Of a stretch of 64,000 nt of DNA, positions 37,122 through 44,226 are shown piece by piece. This DNA comes from Rhodospirillaceae bacterium SYSU D60007. Its GTDB lineage: Bacteria > Pseudomonadota > Alphaproteobacteria > Reyranellales > Reyranellaceae. The position numbers and the translations under genes are program-made. The stretch covers positions 114,734-178,733 of the forward strand of contig QOCQ01000010.1 of NCBI GenBank assembly GCA_003574685.1, written 5' to 3'. Numbering within the stretch: the stretch's first letter is position 1; every line of letters starts with the position of its first letter. The notes beneath the pieces were generated by a model, which was not told the origin of the DNA, did not search any database, and saw only the letters and a list, made by a program, of their open reading frames with translations.

Positions 37122-37607
37122 TCACCGGATCAGGGCGAATGTCATCGACAGAAGGCCGAGGGTGTGGAGACAGGCGCGTGCCACGTGAGAATACTCCCAG
37201 ACGTTGCGCATGTGTCTCCAGTCGGCGTCCGGGGCGGAGAACAACCCGAAGAAAATTCTGCTCATGCCGCTGAGATTCGCATCCTTCAGCCAGGCATTGT
37301 TCACCGGGTGGGTCACCACCCAGTAGACCGCATGGCCAACGACGAGCAGCCCGAGGGCAGCGGCTATCCACCAGAACCGCTCAGCATTGGTCGGGGTCAG
37401 TATGAGGAGGGCCACAAGGGCGACCATCCCTCCGAATTCGCCAACAAGCCCTCCAATTGTGAAGCCCGGGTAATAGATCGCCTGCACGGCACGGTAGGTC
37501 GGCTCGTCGAGCCGCAGCTTTCCCGGAAATTCCAGCGCATGGGCCAGCGAGAGGCCCATCGTCACCGCCACCAGAAGGAGCGCTGTCACGGAGAGGATCG
37601 TGACCAT
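37122..37607 (-). CDS. DUF1772-family membrane protein
   Basis: The 161-residue protein has four hydrophobic helices and the DUF1772 pattern: FPGKLRLDEPTYRAVQAIYYPGF, HPVNNAW, then W...W near the end. Its function is unknown. It is first in a two-gene operon with the TetR-YdeI protein. The ATG at 37607 was chosen because an earlier ATG (37640) abuts the putative operator. Small TetR-controlled membrane proteins of this type are probably stress- or solvent-related, which is an inference. Confidence 0.75.
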   Translation of the reverse strand: MVTILSVTALLLVAVTMGLSLAHALEFPGKLRLDEPTYRAVQAIYYPGFTIGGLVGEFGGMVALVALLILTPTNAERFWWIAAALGLLVVGHAVYWVVTHPVNNAWLKDANLSGMSRIFFGLFSAPDADWRHMRNVWEYSHVARACLHTLGLLSMTFALIR

Positions 37608-37641
37608 ACTGTCCGAACCTTTGCGCGAGGGGCAAGCCATA

Positions 37642-37667
37642 TATACAATGTAGATATACGTTGTATA
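37642..37667. promoter_or_regulatory. 26-base palindrome, probable TetR operator
   Basis: The arms TATACAATGTA (37642-37652) and TACGTTGTATA (37657-37667) are reverse complements except for one base, around the centre GATA. The site lies directly upstream of the DUF1772-tetR operon and overlaps its likely promoter, so the TetR protein probably represses its own operon here. The AT-rich palindrome stands out sharply from the GC-rich surroundings. Confidence 0.75.
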
Positions 37668-37779
37668 GCTTGCAAGGGGCCGCCGCGTGTAGCAGGGAGC
37701 GCAGGGGCGCCGCTGGCCGGCGATCGTCTGCCTTGCTACACTGCCTGCCAAGGGACGCGAGATCCCCGGGAGGCACGGC

Positions 37780-38208
37780 ATGGGGAAGATCGCGCTGGCG
37801 GGCGGCGCACTGGTTCTATGGCAGTTGGCGGCCTGTCCGGCGGCCGCGCAAACCTACCTCTGCACGAATTCGCTGCTGACCGGCTTTGTCTGGAACAAGC
37901 CGGCGAAGAAGTGGCTGGCGCGCGAGATGAAGGGGGGCGTCCAGCTCGTCCTCAAGAAGAACGTCGAAAAGGCGGGGCCGCCGGGCACAGGCTGGATCGT
38001 CACCCGGCCGGGGAAGCTGGGAGTCCTCTATGCCTGCCCCGATGCGCTCGCCTATGGCGACAGCCTGATCTGCAACAGCAGCGAGGGGGATTTCCGGATC
38101 AACCTCAAGACGCTGCGTTTCATGGAATCGAACTACAGCACCTGGATCGACGACGGCACGACCGACTTCACGCCGACGCTGGCCCTGGGGCAATGCGCAC
38201 GACTGTAA
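37780..38208 (+). CDS. Secreted hypothetical protein
   Basis: The 142-residue protein starts with a signal peptide, ALAGGALVLWQLAACPAAAQ, with cleavage likely after AAAQ or just before. The mature part begins TYLCTNSLLTGFVW and keeps four cysteines that could form disulphides in the periplasm. It ends TLALGQCARL. A GGGAGG site precedes the ATG. I recognise no family. The next gene is co-oriented 33 bases downstream. Confidence 0.65.
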   Translation: MGKIALAGGALVLWQLAACPAAAQTYLCTNSLLTGFVWNKPAKKWLAREMKGGVQLVLKKNVEKAGPPGTGWIVTRPGKLGVLYACPDALAYGDSLICNSSEGDFRINLKTLRFMESNYSTWIDDGTTDFTPTLALGQCARL

Positions 38209-38241
38209 TTCGCAAGCAAGACAGCCGGGGAGACACTACCC

Positions 38242-38583
38242 ATGATGACAAAGCACTACGCCGCCGCGTACGCCATGTTGTTCATCATCTGCCTTCTGTC
38301 GGGTCTCTTCCCGATTGTGCTCAGTGGCAGATTCGATGCCTTGCCGATTGTTGTCGTGCTGGTCGTTGCGGTTGTCGTGCCGCCGCTGCTGATCTGGATC
38401 GCGCGGCGGATGGGCTATCCGATCGGCGAGCCCATCCACTGCTCGAAATGCGGCACAGAGATGCCGATGTTCCGCAAGCCATCCAGCATCAGGCAAGGAC
38501 TGGCGGGCGGCTACAATTGCCGCAACTGCGGCGCCGTCCTCGACGCGCGAGGCAACGAAATCAAGGCGGGCGCGGCACCCTAG
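38242..38583 (+). CDS. Membrane protein with a zinc-ribbon tail
   Basis: The 113-residue protein has two membrane helices (about residues 8-28 and 34-55). A cytoplasmic zinc ribbon follows, built from CSKCGTE and CRNCGAV, two CxxC pairs about 30 residues apart. The role is unknown. It follows the secreted protein by 33 bases and may share its transcript. Confidence 0.65.
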   Translation: MMTKHYAAAYAMLFIICLLSGLFPIVLSGRFDALPIVVVLVVAVVVPPLLIWIARRMGYPIGEPIHCSKCGTEMPMFRKPSSIRQGLAGGYNCRNCGAVLDARGNEIKAGAAP

Positions 38584-38616
38584 AGCACCACGCGCGCCAC
38601 CGCTCGCGGGAGACAG

Positions 38617-39288
38617 CTACCAGTTCACCACTTTCGGAACGAGGCCGATCTTGTCCGGCAGCAGGCTCGCCGGTACGGTCGCGGCGCCGAACATCCAATA
38701 GTCCGCGGCGCCTTTCGACTTCATCTCGACGAAAGCGGCATGAACGCAATTCGTCTCCCGTGGCCCGTCCTGCAGGTCCTCCTTACAGAGCGTATAGAGA
38801 CCGGGATAGTAGGGATGCCACTCGTAACGGTCCATGAACCAGACACGCAATGTGCCTGCGGTGAAGTTCACCTCGAAGTCGAGCCGATAGATTCCGCCCC
38901 AGGCCAGCCGCCCTTCCTCCATGGCGTAAGCGCCCTGGTCGAGAAAGAAGTTGTTGGCAAAGATGCCGCTCTTCGTGCCTTTGGGGATGTTCTCGGCGAT
39001 GGCCGTCAGAACGCCTTTGTCTTCGCGCAAGACCTTGCCGAGATAGTCGCTCTGGTCGAGGTCCTTCCCCGTACCCCGCATGTAGTGCTGCATGTGCAAT
39101 CGCGCGCGGGCAAGGCCGGGACCCACGAGCTTCCCCATCGCCGCGACGGCGAACGCGGGATAGTCGAGCTGCTTGCACAGCCATTCGAGATCAGGGCAGC
39201 CGGGGCTGTTGGGAGCCTTCTGGACCTCGCTCCATCTGCCGCAGGGTTTGTGATTGTGGACAGGACTGGGATGGTACTCGACGAGCAT
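38617..39288 (-). CDS. Hypothetical protein, 223 residues
   Basis: The soluble-looking product begins MLVEYHPSPVHNHKPCGRW and contains HYMRGTGKDLDQSDYLGKVL in the first half. A conserved-looking aromatic stretch, VWFMDRYEWHPYYPGLYTLC, lies in the second half. It has five cysteines and no signal peptide or membrane helix. I recognise no family. It stands alone on the minus strand in the accessory zone. Confidence 0.5.
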   Translation of the reverse strand: MLVEYHPSPVHNHKPCGRWSEVQKAPNSPGCPDLEWLCKQLDYPAFAVAAMGKLVGPGLARARLHMQHYMRGTGKDLDQSDYLGKVLREDKGVLTAIAENIPKGTKSGIFANNFFLDQGAYAMEEGRLAWGGIYRLDFEVNFTAGTLRVWFMDRYEWHPYYPGLYTLCKEDLQDGPRETNCVHAAFVEMKSKGAADYWMFGAATVPASLLPDKIGLVPKVVNW

Positions 39289-39525
39289 GAATGCACGTCA
39301 CCGGGAAGCCCACGCAACCACCCGCGTGCCTGTGCAATTCCCGGCGTGAAGACACCTGGGGTTTGCCGCTATTCCGTCGCGGAGATTTGAGGTGACCCGG
39401 CGTTTGCCGCCGCGGCCGTCGCCTGATCGTCGGAGGTTGCTGGAGGGCTTGAATTGGGAGGACGCCACACTGGCGTATCAGATGCTACAGCAGGCGTGAC
39501 AGTCGCAGCAGGTGCTGCGCTGGCG

Positions 39526-39720
39526 CTAGGCTCCGATCACCTTCATGAAAGCAGCGCCGGCCGCGAACAGGGCCGCGCCCGTCGTCATGCCGCTTAAGGC
39601 CATCTGCCAGGGGGCGAGACGAATCTCCTGCCGCTTGCGGTCATGGTCGGCCAACATCTGGTCTATGTGCGCCAGCCGTTCCCGCAGCTCGACATCAGGC
39701 ATGGCGGTTGTGTCGGTCAT
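39526..39720 (-). CDS. Small membrane protein with a coiled N-terminus
   Basis: The 64-residue protein has a charged helical start (LRERLAHIDQMLADHDRKRQE) followed by one hydrophobic helix from about residue 40 (MALSGMTTGAALFAAGAAFMKVIGA). Short proteins of this pattern recur near phage-like or variable loci in alphaproteobacteria, but no function is known. It lies just beyond the decayed YjgR remnant on the same strand. Confidence 0.55.
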   Translation of the reverse strand: MTDTTAMPDVELRERLAHIDQMLADHDRKRQEIRLAPWQMALSGMTTGAALFAAGAAFMKVIGA

Positions 39721-39746
39721 TTTTGACTCCTGTATTGGACTTTACC

Positions 39747-40453
39747 CTACTGGCGCATGATCCGGAAGCCGCGAACCAGCAGGAACGCCAGCACTATGAC
39801 AACAGGCCAAAAATATTTCGTCGTCCAAAGCCAGTAGATGCCGCCTGTCAGAATCAGCAGGCAGATCGATTCAAAAATCGGGAACGGTTCTTTAACGGTC
39901 TGGACAGGTGCCGTCACAAGCGCCTGTCCCGGTGCCAGGGTCGAGATCACGCGGGCGGCGTCCAGGGCGGGGTTTGTCGGCAGCGTTTCGGCCGCCGTGC
40001 GCACGGCTTTCAGATCGGCCGGGGTGACGGCTCGCAGGGCATGCTGGAAGCGGTGTTGCAGCTGCCCGAGGATGACGGCGGGCAAATCGGCAGGCGACTG
40101 GCTGCAAAAATACAGGCCGACTCCGGCGCCGGCATGCCGTCAAACAGCATATGGGCTCCGTCGATAAAGACCACGAGTCGCGGTTTCTCGAGATCACCCA
40201 CTTCCGGCAACCGCTGATAGAGGTCCGCCAGCAGCCACAGCATCCCGGCGCCATAGAGCCGCGGCGAGCGGGCCATCTGTTCGGCCGCCAGAATCGTCAT
40301 GCGGCCCGCGTCCAGCAGCCACGGCGGGTTGAAAGGTTGCGCGTGGAAAGCATAACCGGCTTCGCGTTCCAGCCGCGCCACGGCGCGCAGGATGGCCGCG
40401 ATAGACGCGGCGCCGGCGAGCCCGTACCTGCGGAGTGAGAAGTAGCCGTCCGC
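39747..40453 (-). pseudogene. Remnant of a YjgR/DUF853 HerA-like ATPase
   Basis: Read on the minus strand, one frame gives ARLEREAGYAFHAQP, then WLLADLYQRLPEVGDLEKPRL and FIDGAHMLF. This matches the middle of YjgR (DUF853), where the family has a Walker B FFDEAHLLF. A deletion of about 50 bases near 40125 then shifts the frame. The match resumes as GVGLYFCSQSPADLPAVILG and QHALRAVTPADLKAVRTAAET, the YjgR C-terminal half. The Walker A half is absent, and the usual C-terminus is replaced by two hydrophobic helices (to 39747). The gene is clearly broken. Confidence 0.8.
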
Positions 40454-40521
40454 TTATGACATGCACGCAAGCGCCAAGTCGTATTCGCCAATACGTCCGG
40501 GCCGTTTTGGTCGGAATATCC

Positions 40522-40747
40522 GCTGTCGGCCCGAGCGCTGTGCCCAGCCAGGATTTCCTCTATGGTGAGGATGGCCTGCCCGGATGATCGCCGTCGATAC
40601 ATCCGCGCTGATGGCAATCGTTCATCCTGCGGCGCTGATTTCTGAGACAGCTTCGCCTGTGAAAGTGGCAAAGAAGCGTGGGTGTCGGCTGGTCTACGTA
40701 GGCCAGGATTTCGCGCGGAAGGATTTCGAGAGGTCTTTAAGGCTCTA
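40522..40747 (+). pseudogene. Degraded vapB-vapC copy
   Basis: The segment repeats the junction of the intact vapBC pair at 41.2 kb. It carries the last codons of vapB (SQDFLYGEDGLPG) and the VapC start MIAVDTSALMAIV. It then jumps, with about 215 bases missing, to HPAAL and finally to CRLVYVGQDFAR. Three of the PIN-domain acidic sites are lost or displaced. It reads as a tandem duplicate that has decayed. Confidence 0.85.
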
Positions 40748-40772
40748 CGGCCGCGCTCTCAGCGAAGAAGGA

Positions 40773-40833
40773 TGGCTCCGGAGGGATTCGACCCCCCGAC
40801 CCGGCGGTCAACAGCCGCCTGCTCCACCATCGA
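40773..40833 (-). pseudogene. Truncated tRNA-Asn-like sequence
   Basis: About 60 bases match the intact tRNA-Asn at 41.6 kb from the 3' end through the anticodon arm (anticodon GTT still readable). Three bases are missing next to the acceptor stem, and the D arm and 5' acceptor strand are absent. It follows the degraded vapBC copy at the same relative position as the intact tRNA follows intact vapBC. A functional tRNA is not possible. Confidence 0.85.
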
Positions 40834-40972
40834 GAAGGGTGCGCGCTCCTCTGGCAACAAGAACCGAAGCTTGCGGGTGGTGCTGCTCGCTACCCCAAGC
40901 GCAGGAGAGGTCGTTGAAATGGACCACACAATAGTCTAAAGGCAGGCGATGGACTAGGCGAAGGGCGCCGAC

Positions 40973-41230
40973 ATGCGGATCTCTGTAACTGAAGCGAAGG
41001 GGCAGCTCACTGAACTGGTACGGCGCGCCGAGGCGGGCGACGAAGTCATCCTGACCCGTCATGGGCATGCTGCTGTGCGGCTGGTACCGGTGAAGCAGGC
41101 GACCGACGCACCGTCCCGGAGAGCCTTGCTTCAATCTGTCCGCGTCTCTGCTGCCGGAAAGGCTACTGCCGGCCCGAGCGCCGCGCGCAGCCAGGATTTC
41201 CTGTATGGTGAGGACGGTCTGCCCGGGTGA
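40973..41230 (+). CDS. vapB: VapB-type (Phd/YefM-like) antitoxin
   Basis: The 85-residue antitoxin begins MRISVTEAKGQLTELVRRAEAGDEVILTRHG, the Phd/YefM-type DNA-binding N-terminus. Its C-terminal half would wrap the toxin. It overlaps vapC by four bases. It should bind its own promoter and neutralise VapC. Confidence 0.88.
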   Translation: MRISVTEAKGQLTELVRRAEAGDEVILTRHGHAAVRLVPVKQATDAPSRRALLQSVRVSAAGKATAGPSAARSQDFLYGEDGLPG

Positions 41231-41610
41231 TCGCGGTCGATACCTCAGCGCTGATGGCGATCGTTCTGAACGAGCCCGAGGCGGATGTCCTCGCCGCAGC
41301 GCTCGAAACCGAAGATCGTCTGCTGATCTCCGCCGGTACGGTCGCCGAAGCGCTCATTGTCGCGGCACGGCGAAATGTCCGCGAAGAAATCGCGCAGCTC
41401 ATCGACGAGCTTGGCTTTGAGATCATCAGCGTGTCGCTCGCCTCGGCGCGACGGATCGCCGAGGCTTATGAGCAATGGGGCAAGGGCATCCATCCCGCGG
41501 CGCTGAATTTCGGGGACTGCTTCGCCTATGAAGTGGCTAGGCAACACGGATGCCGGCTGCTCTACGTAGGCCAGGATTTTGCGCGGACGGATGTCGAGAG
41601 TGTTCTTTGA
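41227..41610 (+). CDS. vapC: VapC-type PIN-domain ribonuclease toxin
   Basis: The 127-residue PIN-domain toxin carries the acidic metal-binding set Asp5 (IAVDTSA), Glu41 (TVAEALIV), Asp97 (NFGDCFAYEVA) and Asp117 (GQDFART). VapC proteins cleave tRNA or rRNA. The start is GTG at 41227, overlapping the vapB stop. A decayed copy lies upstream, and the tRNA-Asn gene lies 36 bases downstream on the other strand. Confidence 0.92.
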   Translation: MIAVDTSALMAIVLNEPEADVLAAALETEDRLLISAGTVAEALIVAARRNVREEIAQLIDELGFEIISVSLASARRIAEAYEQWGKGIHPAALNFGDCFAYEVARQHGCRLLYVGQDFARTDVESVL

Positions 41611-41646
41611 GGTTCTACATAGTTGCGCGCGTGCGACCAGGAAGGA

Positions 41647-41721
41647 TGGCTCCGGAGGAGGGATTCGAACCCCCGACCCGGCGGTTAACAGCCGCCTGCT
41701 CTACCACTGAGCTACTCCGGA
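41647..41721 (-). tRNA. tRNA-Asn (GTT)
   Basis: The minus strand folds as a standard cloverleaf. The acceptor TCCGGAG pairs with CTCCGGA, the D arm is GCTC...GAGC, the anticodon loop CTGTTAA carries GTT, and the T arm includes GGTTCGAATCC. The CCA end is encoded (41647-41649). A truncated copy lies at 40773-40833. Confidence 0.95.
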
Positions 41722-41840
41722 TCACGCCCGTGGCGCCCGTAGCCGGCGCCGTTGCGAGAGGCCGGCTTTTTGCCGACAGCACCGGGCCTTTGCAAGGGTT
41801 TTTCGGGACGGCTGACGCAATATCGCGGCTTGCGGGTGCG

Positions 41841-41855
41841 TTCGCTATCAGCGAA
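41841..41855. promoter_or_regulatory. Palindrome upstream of the RelE/XRE toxin-antitoxin operon
   Basis: TTCGCT (41841-41846) and AGCGAA (41850-41855) are perfect reverse complements around ATC. The site ends eight bases before the toxin GTG start. This is a fitting place for the XRE antitoxin to bind and repress its own operon. Confidence 0.45.
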
Positions 41856-41863
41856 TATGAGAT

Positions 41864-42121
41864 GTGGAACTGGTCATCGAAAGGGCCGCGGCGCGTCGTC
41901 TTCGCGATCTTCCGGAGAAACGTCAGCTCAGAATGCTGGCCGGGCTGGAGGCGATCGCCGCCGACCCTTTCGCCCGCCGTCCTAATGTCAGGCCGCTCGT
42001 GGGGTATGCGAATACATTCCGTTTCCGGCTGGGAGACTGGCGGGCGGTGTATGTCATCGATGCCAGGGCGCAGCAGATGCGGGTAACGCGCATTGGCCCG
42101 CGTGGAGAAGTGTACCAATGA
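41864..42121 (+). CDS. RelE/ParE-family toxin
   Basis: The 85-residue toxin has the RelE/ParE fold pattern: an N-terminal helix pair (AAARRLRDLPEKRQLRMLAGLEAIAADPF), then NVRPLVGYANTFRFRLGDWRAVYVIDARAQQMRVTRIGPR as beta-strands. RelE members cleave ribosome-bound mRNA, whereas ParE members poison gyrase. The RLGDWRAVY strand is closer to RelE/HigB. The start is GTG. It overlaps the antitoxin gene by four bases, toxin first, as in HigBA. Confidence 0.88.
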   Translation: MELVIERAAARRLRDLPEKRQLRMLAGLEAIAADPFARRPNVRPLVGYANTFRFRLGDWRAVYVIDARAQQMRVTRIGPRGEVYQ

Positions 42122-42477
42122 ACGCCATCAAGCCGATCGCCGAAAGCGCTGACAGCGTGACGTTGCGGCGTGCCGACTTTGACGCCCTGCTGGATGCCGC
42201 TGATGGCGAACATGCCCGCCGCGTCGAAGCCGCCGCGCGGCGCGGTGAAACCGAATATCTGCCGGTCGCGATGGTCAGGCGCATGGCCAGGGGCGAGCGG
42301 CCGGTGGGCGTATGGCGCGAGCATCGTGGCCTCACTCAGGCGGCACTGGCGGCTTCGGCAGGCATCTCAAAGACTTATCTGAGCGAAATCGAGAGCGGCA
42401 GGAAGCCCGGGAGTGTCGCTGCAATGACGGCGCTGGCCCGTGCACTGCGGGTGCGCATCGAGGACCTGGTTGATTGA
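42118..42477 (+). CDS. XRE-family helix-turn-helix antitoxin
   Basis: The 119-residue protein carries an XRE helix-turn-helix in its C-terminal half (WREHRGLTQAALAASAGISKTYLSEIESGRK). Its N-terminal half, with VTLRRADFDALLDAADG, probably contacts the toxin. It overlaps the RelE-like gene by four bases (ATGA). As antitoxin it should neutralise the toxin and repress the operon, possibly at 41841-41855. Confidence 0.88.
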   Translation: MNAIKPIAESADSVTLRRADFDALLDAADGEHARRVEAAARRGETEYLPVAMVRRMARGERPVGVWREHRGLTQAALAASAGISKTYLSEIESGRKPGSVAAMTALARALRVRIEDLVD

Positions 42478-42552
42478 CTGCCGGCTCAATCGGCTTGGGG
42501 AAAGCAGCGACAGTGCGCGTGCGCGGTGCCGGCTCTCACTTGCCAGTGCGTG

Positions 42553-42567
42553 GAGGCCCGAGCCGGA
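42553..42567. repeat. Left copy of a 15-bp direct repeat of the tRNA-Cys 3' end (putative att site)
   Basis: GAGGCCCGAGCCGGA here is identical to 46526-46540, which is the last part of the tRNA-Cys gene (T-stem 3' strand, acceptor 3' strand, discriminator and one base beyond). Such a duplication is what integration into a tRNA 3' end leaves behind. Confidence 0.7.
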
Positions 42568-42767
42568 TTTGCACTCGGTATGCAATTTGCCTGATTTCAT
42601 TGACCAATTTCGGCAGTTTGTGACACCACCTTTAGGCTGGGATTCTATGTGTAACAGGTGAGGTGGGTTTCCACCCCTTTGATCGAACGTGGACTGAAAC
42701 GAAGGCCGAAGCGCTGACGGTTGCAGTATCATTGGCAGGCTACAACCGGGTTGGGGGAGGTACAATA

Positions 42768-43253
42768 TTGGCTGAGCCCCGTTTGACGCCCCGGAAACAG
42801 TGGATTTGCGACCGCTGCGGACAGGTAATCCGTTCGGCAGATGACGGCTGGCTGGAATGGTTGTCCGATGACGGCGGAAAGGCTCATTCGTTCAAGATCG
42901 TGCACCATGCACAGGCATCGCCCCGTGGCAAACGGGGGTGCTACTTCCACGAAGATCATCCGGACCTGATGGACATGCACCTTGACGGATTCATTGACGA
43001 GCATGCATCGGTCCTATTTTCGTTCCTCGATGTCGGCCCGATGCATGACAAGAACGGTAAGGACGTTCCACGATGCCGAGATGTCCGTGAGGTGGTGGAA
43101 CTCATGAAGCGGCTTACCGTGCCCTACTATGAGGAAGCCCGGCAATACTGGGGAGTTGCTCTAGAACACGGGTTCTTCGAAGGCGCGAACGAAATTTGGC
43201 CGTATCTGCCCAAGAACCTCAAGCTACTGATCGAAACCTACGGCGAGGAGTAG
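42768..43253 (+). CDS. Hypothetical protein with an N-terminal zinc-finger-like CxxC
   Basis: The 161-residue product starts at TTG 42768, chosen for the strong GGGGAGG seven bases upstream. A GTG at 42663 would add 35 residues. It opens with WICDRCGQVIRSADDGWLEWL, then IVHHAQASPRGKRGCYFHEDHPD, so Cys and His residues may bind zinc. It ends EHGFFEGANEIWPYLPKNL. I know this pattern only from uncharacterised proteins. It begins the putative tRNA-Cys element and is followed by a small gene three bases on. Confidence 0.65.
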   Translation: MAEPRLTPRKQWICDRCGQVIRSADDGWLEWLSDDGGKAHSFKIVHHAQASPRGKRGCYFHEDHPDLMDMHLDGFIDEHASVLFSFLDVGPMHDKNGKDVPRCRDVREVVELMKRLTVPYYEEARQYWGVALEHGFFEGANEIWPYLPKNLKLLIETYGEE

Positions 43254-43256
43254 CGC

Positions 43257-43487
43257 ATGAGTGAACAGCGCACATTCGAAGTCACAGTGCAGCGCGTCAA
43301 CGAAAGCGAACATCAAGCGTCGGAGGTGACCTATGAAGCACTTGAGGTTCACCTGACCGCGGACGGAAATCTGACGATCCGAGGCAAGCCGCCTCGGATG
43401 CATTCGTTCGCTTCAACTACGTGGGGCAGCTTTGAAGTAGTGCGCGTCCCGTCGAGTGCGGCGGCTGAGAGACTCAAAGGCCGATAG
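43257..43487 (+). CDS. Hypothetical protein, 76 residues
   Basis: The product begins MSEQRTFEVTVQRVNESEHQ and is predicted to be mostly beta-strands. It has no signal, membrane helix or known motif. It starts three bases after the upstream gene ends, so the two are almost certainly co-transcribed and may act together. Confidence 0.6.
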   Translation: MSEQRTFEVTVQRVNESEHQASEVTYEALEVHLTADGNLTIRGKPPRMHSFASTTWGSFEVVRVPSSAAAERLKGR

Positions 43488-43513
43488 GCGCTACGGGCCA
43501 GTACACGGAGGGA

Positions 43514-43840
43514 TCAGGAACGGGACTCTCTGCGGGTCTGGTCCGCAATTCGTCGGGCGACGCCCAAACTGGCGGTTAGCATTGCGGTATCAACAGGCCA
43601 TTTATATTTTCCTTCGAGGAGTTCCAATGCCTTTTCGAAAGCCTCAATGAACGCCTCGATATCAACCCACGTCTTCTCGGCCATGTGTACCGGCCAATCG
43701 TAGTAAGTCGTACCGCCGCGCGTGGTTGTCTCAAGGAGACGATCCGCCTCGAACCAATACTCCGACTCGGCGTCCTCCGCAGTGGTGACTCCGTCTTCGT
43801 CCACGATCCATTGCCCGTTCTGAAACAGGATGGCACGCAT
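43514..43840 (-). CDS. Hypothetical acidic protein, 108 residues
   Basis: The ATG at 43840 follows GGAGAGATC. The product begins MRAILFQNGQWIVDEDGVTTAED, is acidic through most of its length, and has a helical stretch (DIEAFIEAFEKALELLEGKYKW). No family is recognised. It converges on the gene pair to its left and is divergent from the small gene to its right. Confidence 0.55.
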   Translation of the reverse strand: MRAILFQNGQWIVDEDGVTTAEDAESEYWFEADRLLETTTRGGTTYYDWPVHMAEKTWVDIEAFIEAFEKALELLEGKYKWPVDTAMLTASLGVARRIADQTRRESRS

Positions 43841-43931
43841 TTGATCTCTCCGGGGAAAACATTGAAGTAACGTGAGGGCACATTGTGAACTTCTGCAGAT
43901 CAAGGTGCCATTGGAAAACGAGGGCAGGACC

Positions 43932-44147
43932 ATGAAGGCGATTTGGCGCAAAGACGATCCGAACGAAGCCAACATCACCACGCGGGAATGGCTTGCACGA
44001 CAAATCATCAACCTGGAGCAGACCATCGCGCACCAGGAAGAAATGCTGGAAGACTTGCAGCGCCAGTTGGCCCGTCTGCGTCTGATCAGAGAAGCGCTCG
44101 ACAAACCTCGGCCGGAGAGCGTCAGCAATCTTGACCGCCGGCTGTGA
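43932..44147 (+). CDS. Small coiled-coil protein, 71 residues
   Basis: The ATG at 43932 (MKAIWRKDDPNEANITTREW) was chosen over a longer frame for its fit and spacing. The central part (INLEQTIAHQEEMLEDLQRQ) is a clear heptad coiled coil. No catalytic motif is seen. It converges on the GHKL ATPase gene and may be a structural partner for something in the element. Confidence 0.55.
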   Translation: MKAIWRKDDPNEANITTREWLARQIINLEQTIAHQEEMLEDLQRQLARLRLIREALDKPRPESVSNLDRRL

Positions 44148-44226
44148 TCAGGCGCTTGGCACATCACGCTTTGGCCCACCCTGAAGGCGTTCTCCAGGGT
44201 GAAGCTGTTGCGAACATCCGACTCGG

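Noticed and set aside
39380..39530. A Pro/Ala-rich minus-strand frame ending at TAG near 39385
   Set aside because: It has no start codon or ribosome-binding site and no similarity I can name. It may be a decayed end but cannot be supported.
40584..40934. A 116-residue novel protein starting MIAVDTSALMAIV
   Set aside because: The start is a VapC fragment joined by deletion to its own C-terminal end, and the rest reads through a pseudo-tRNA. It is a decayed duplicate.
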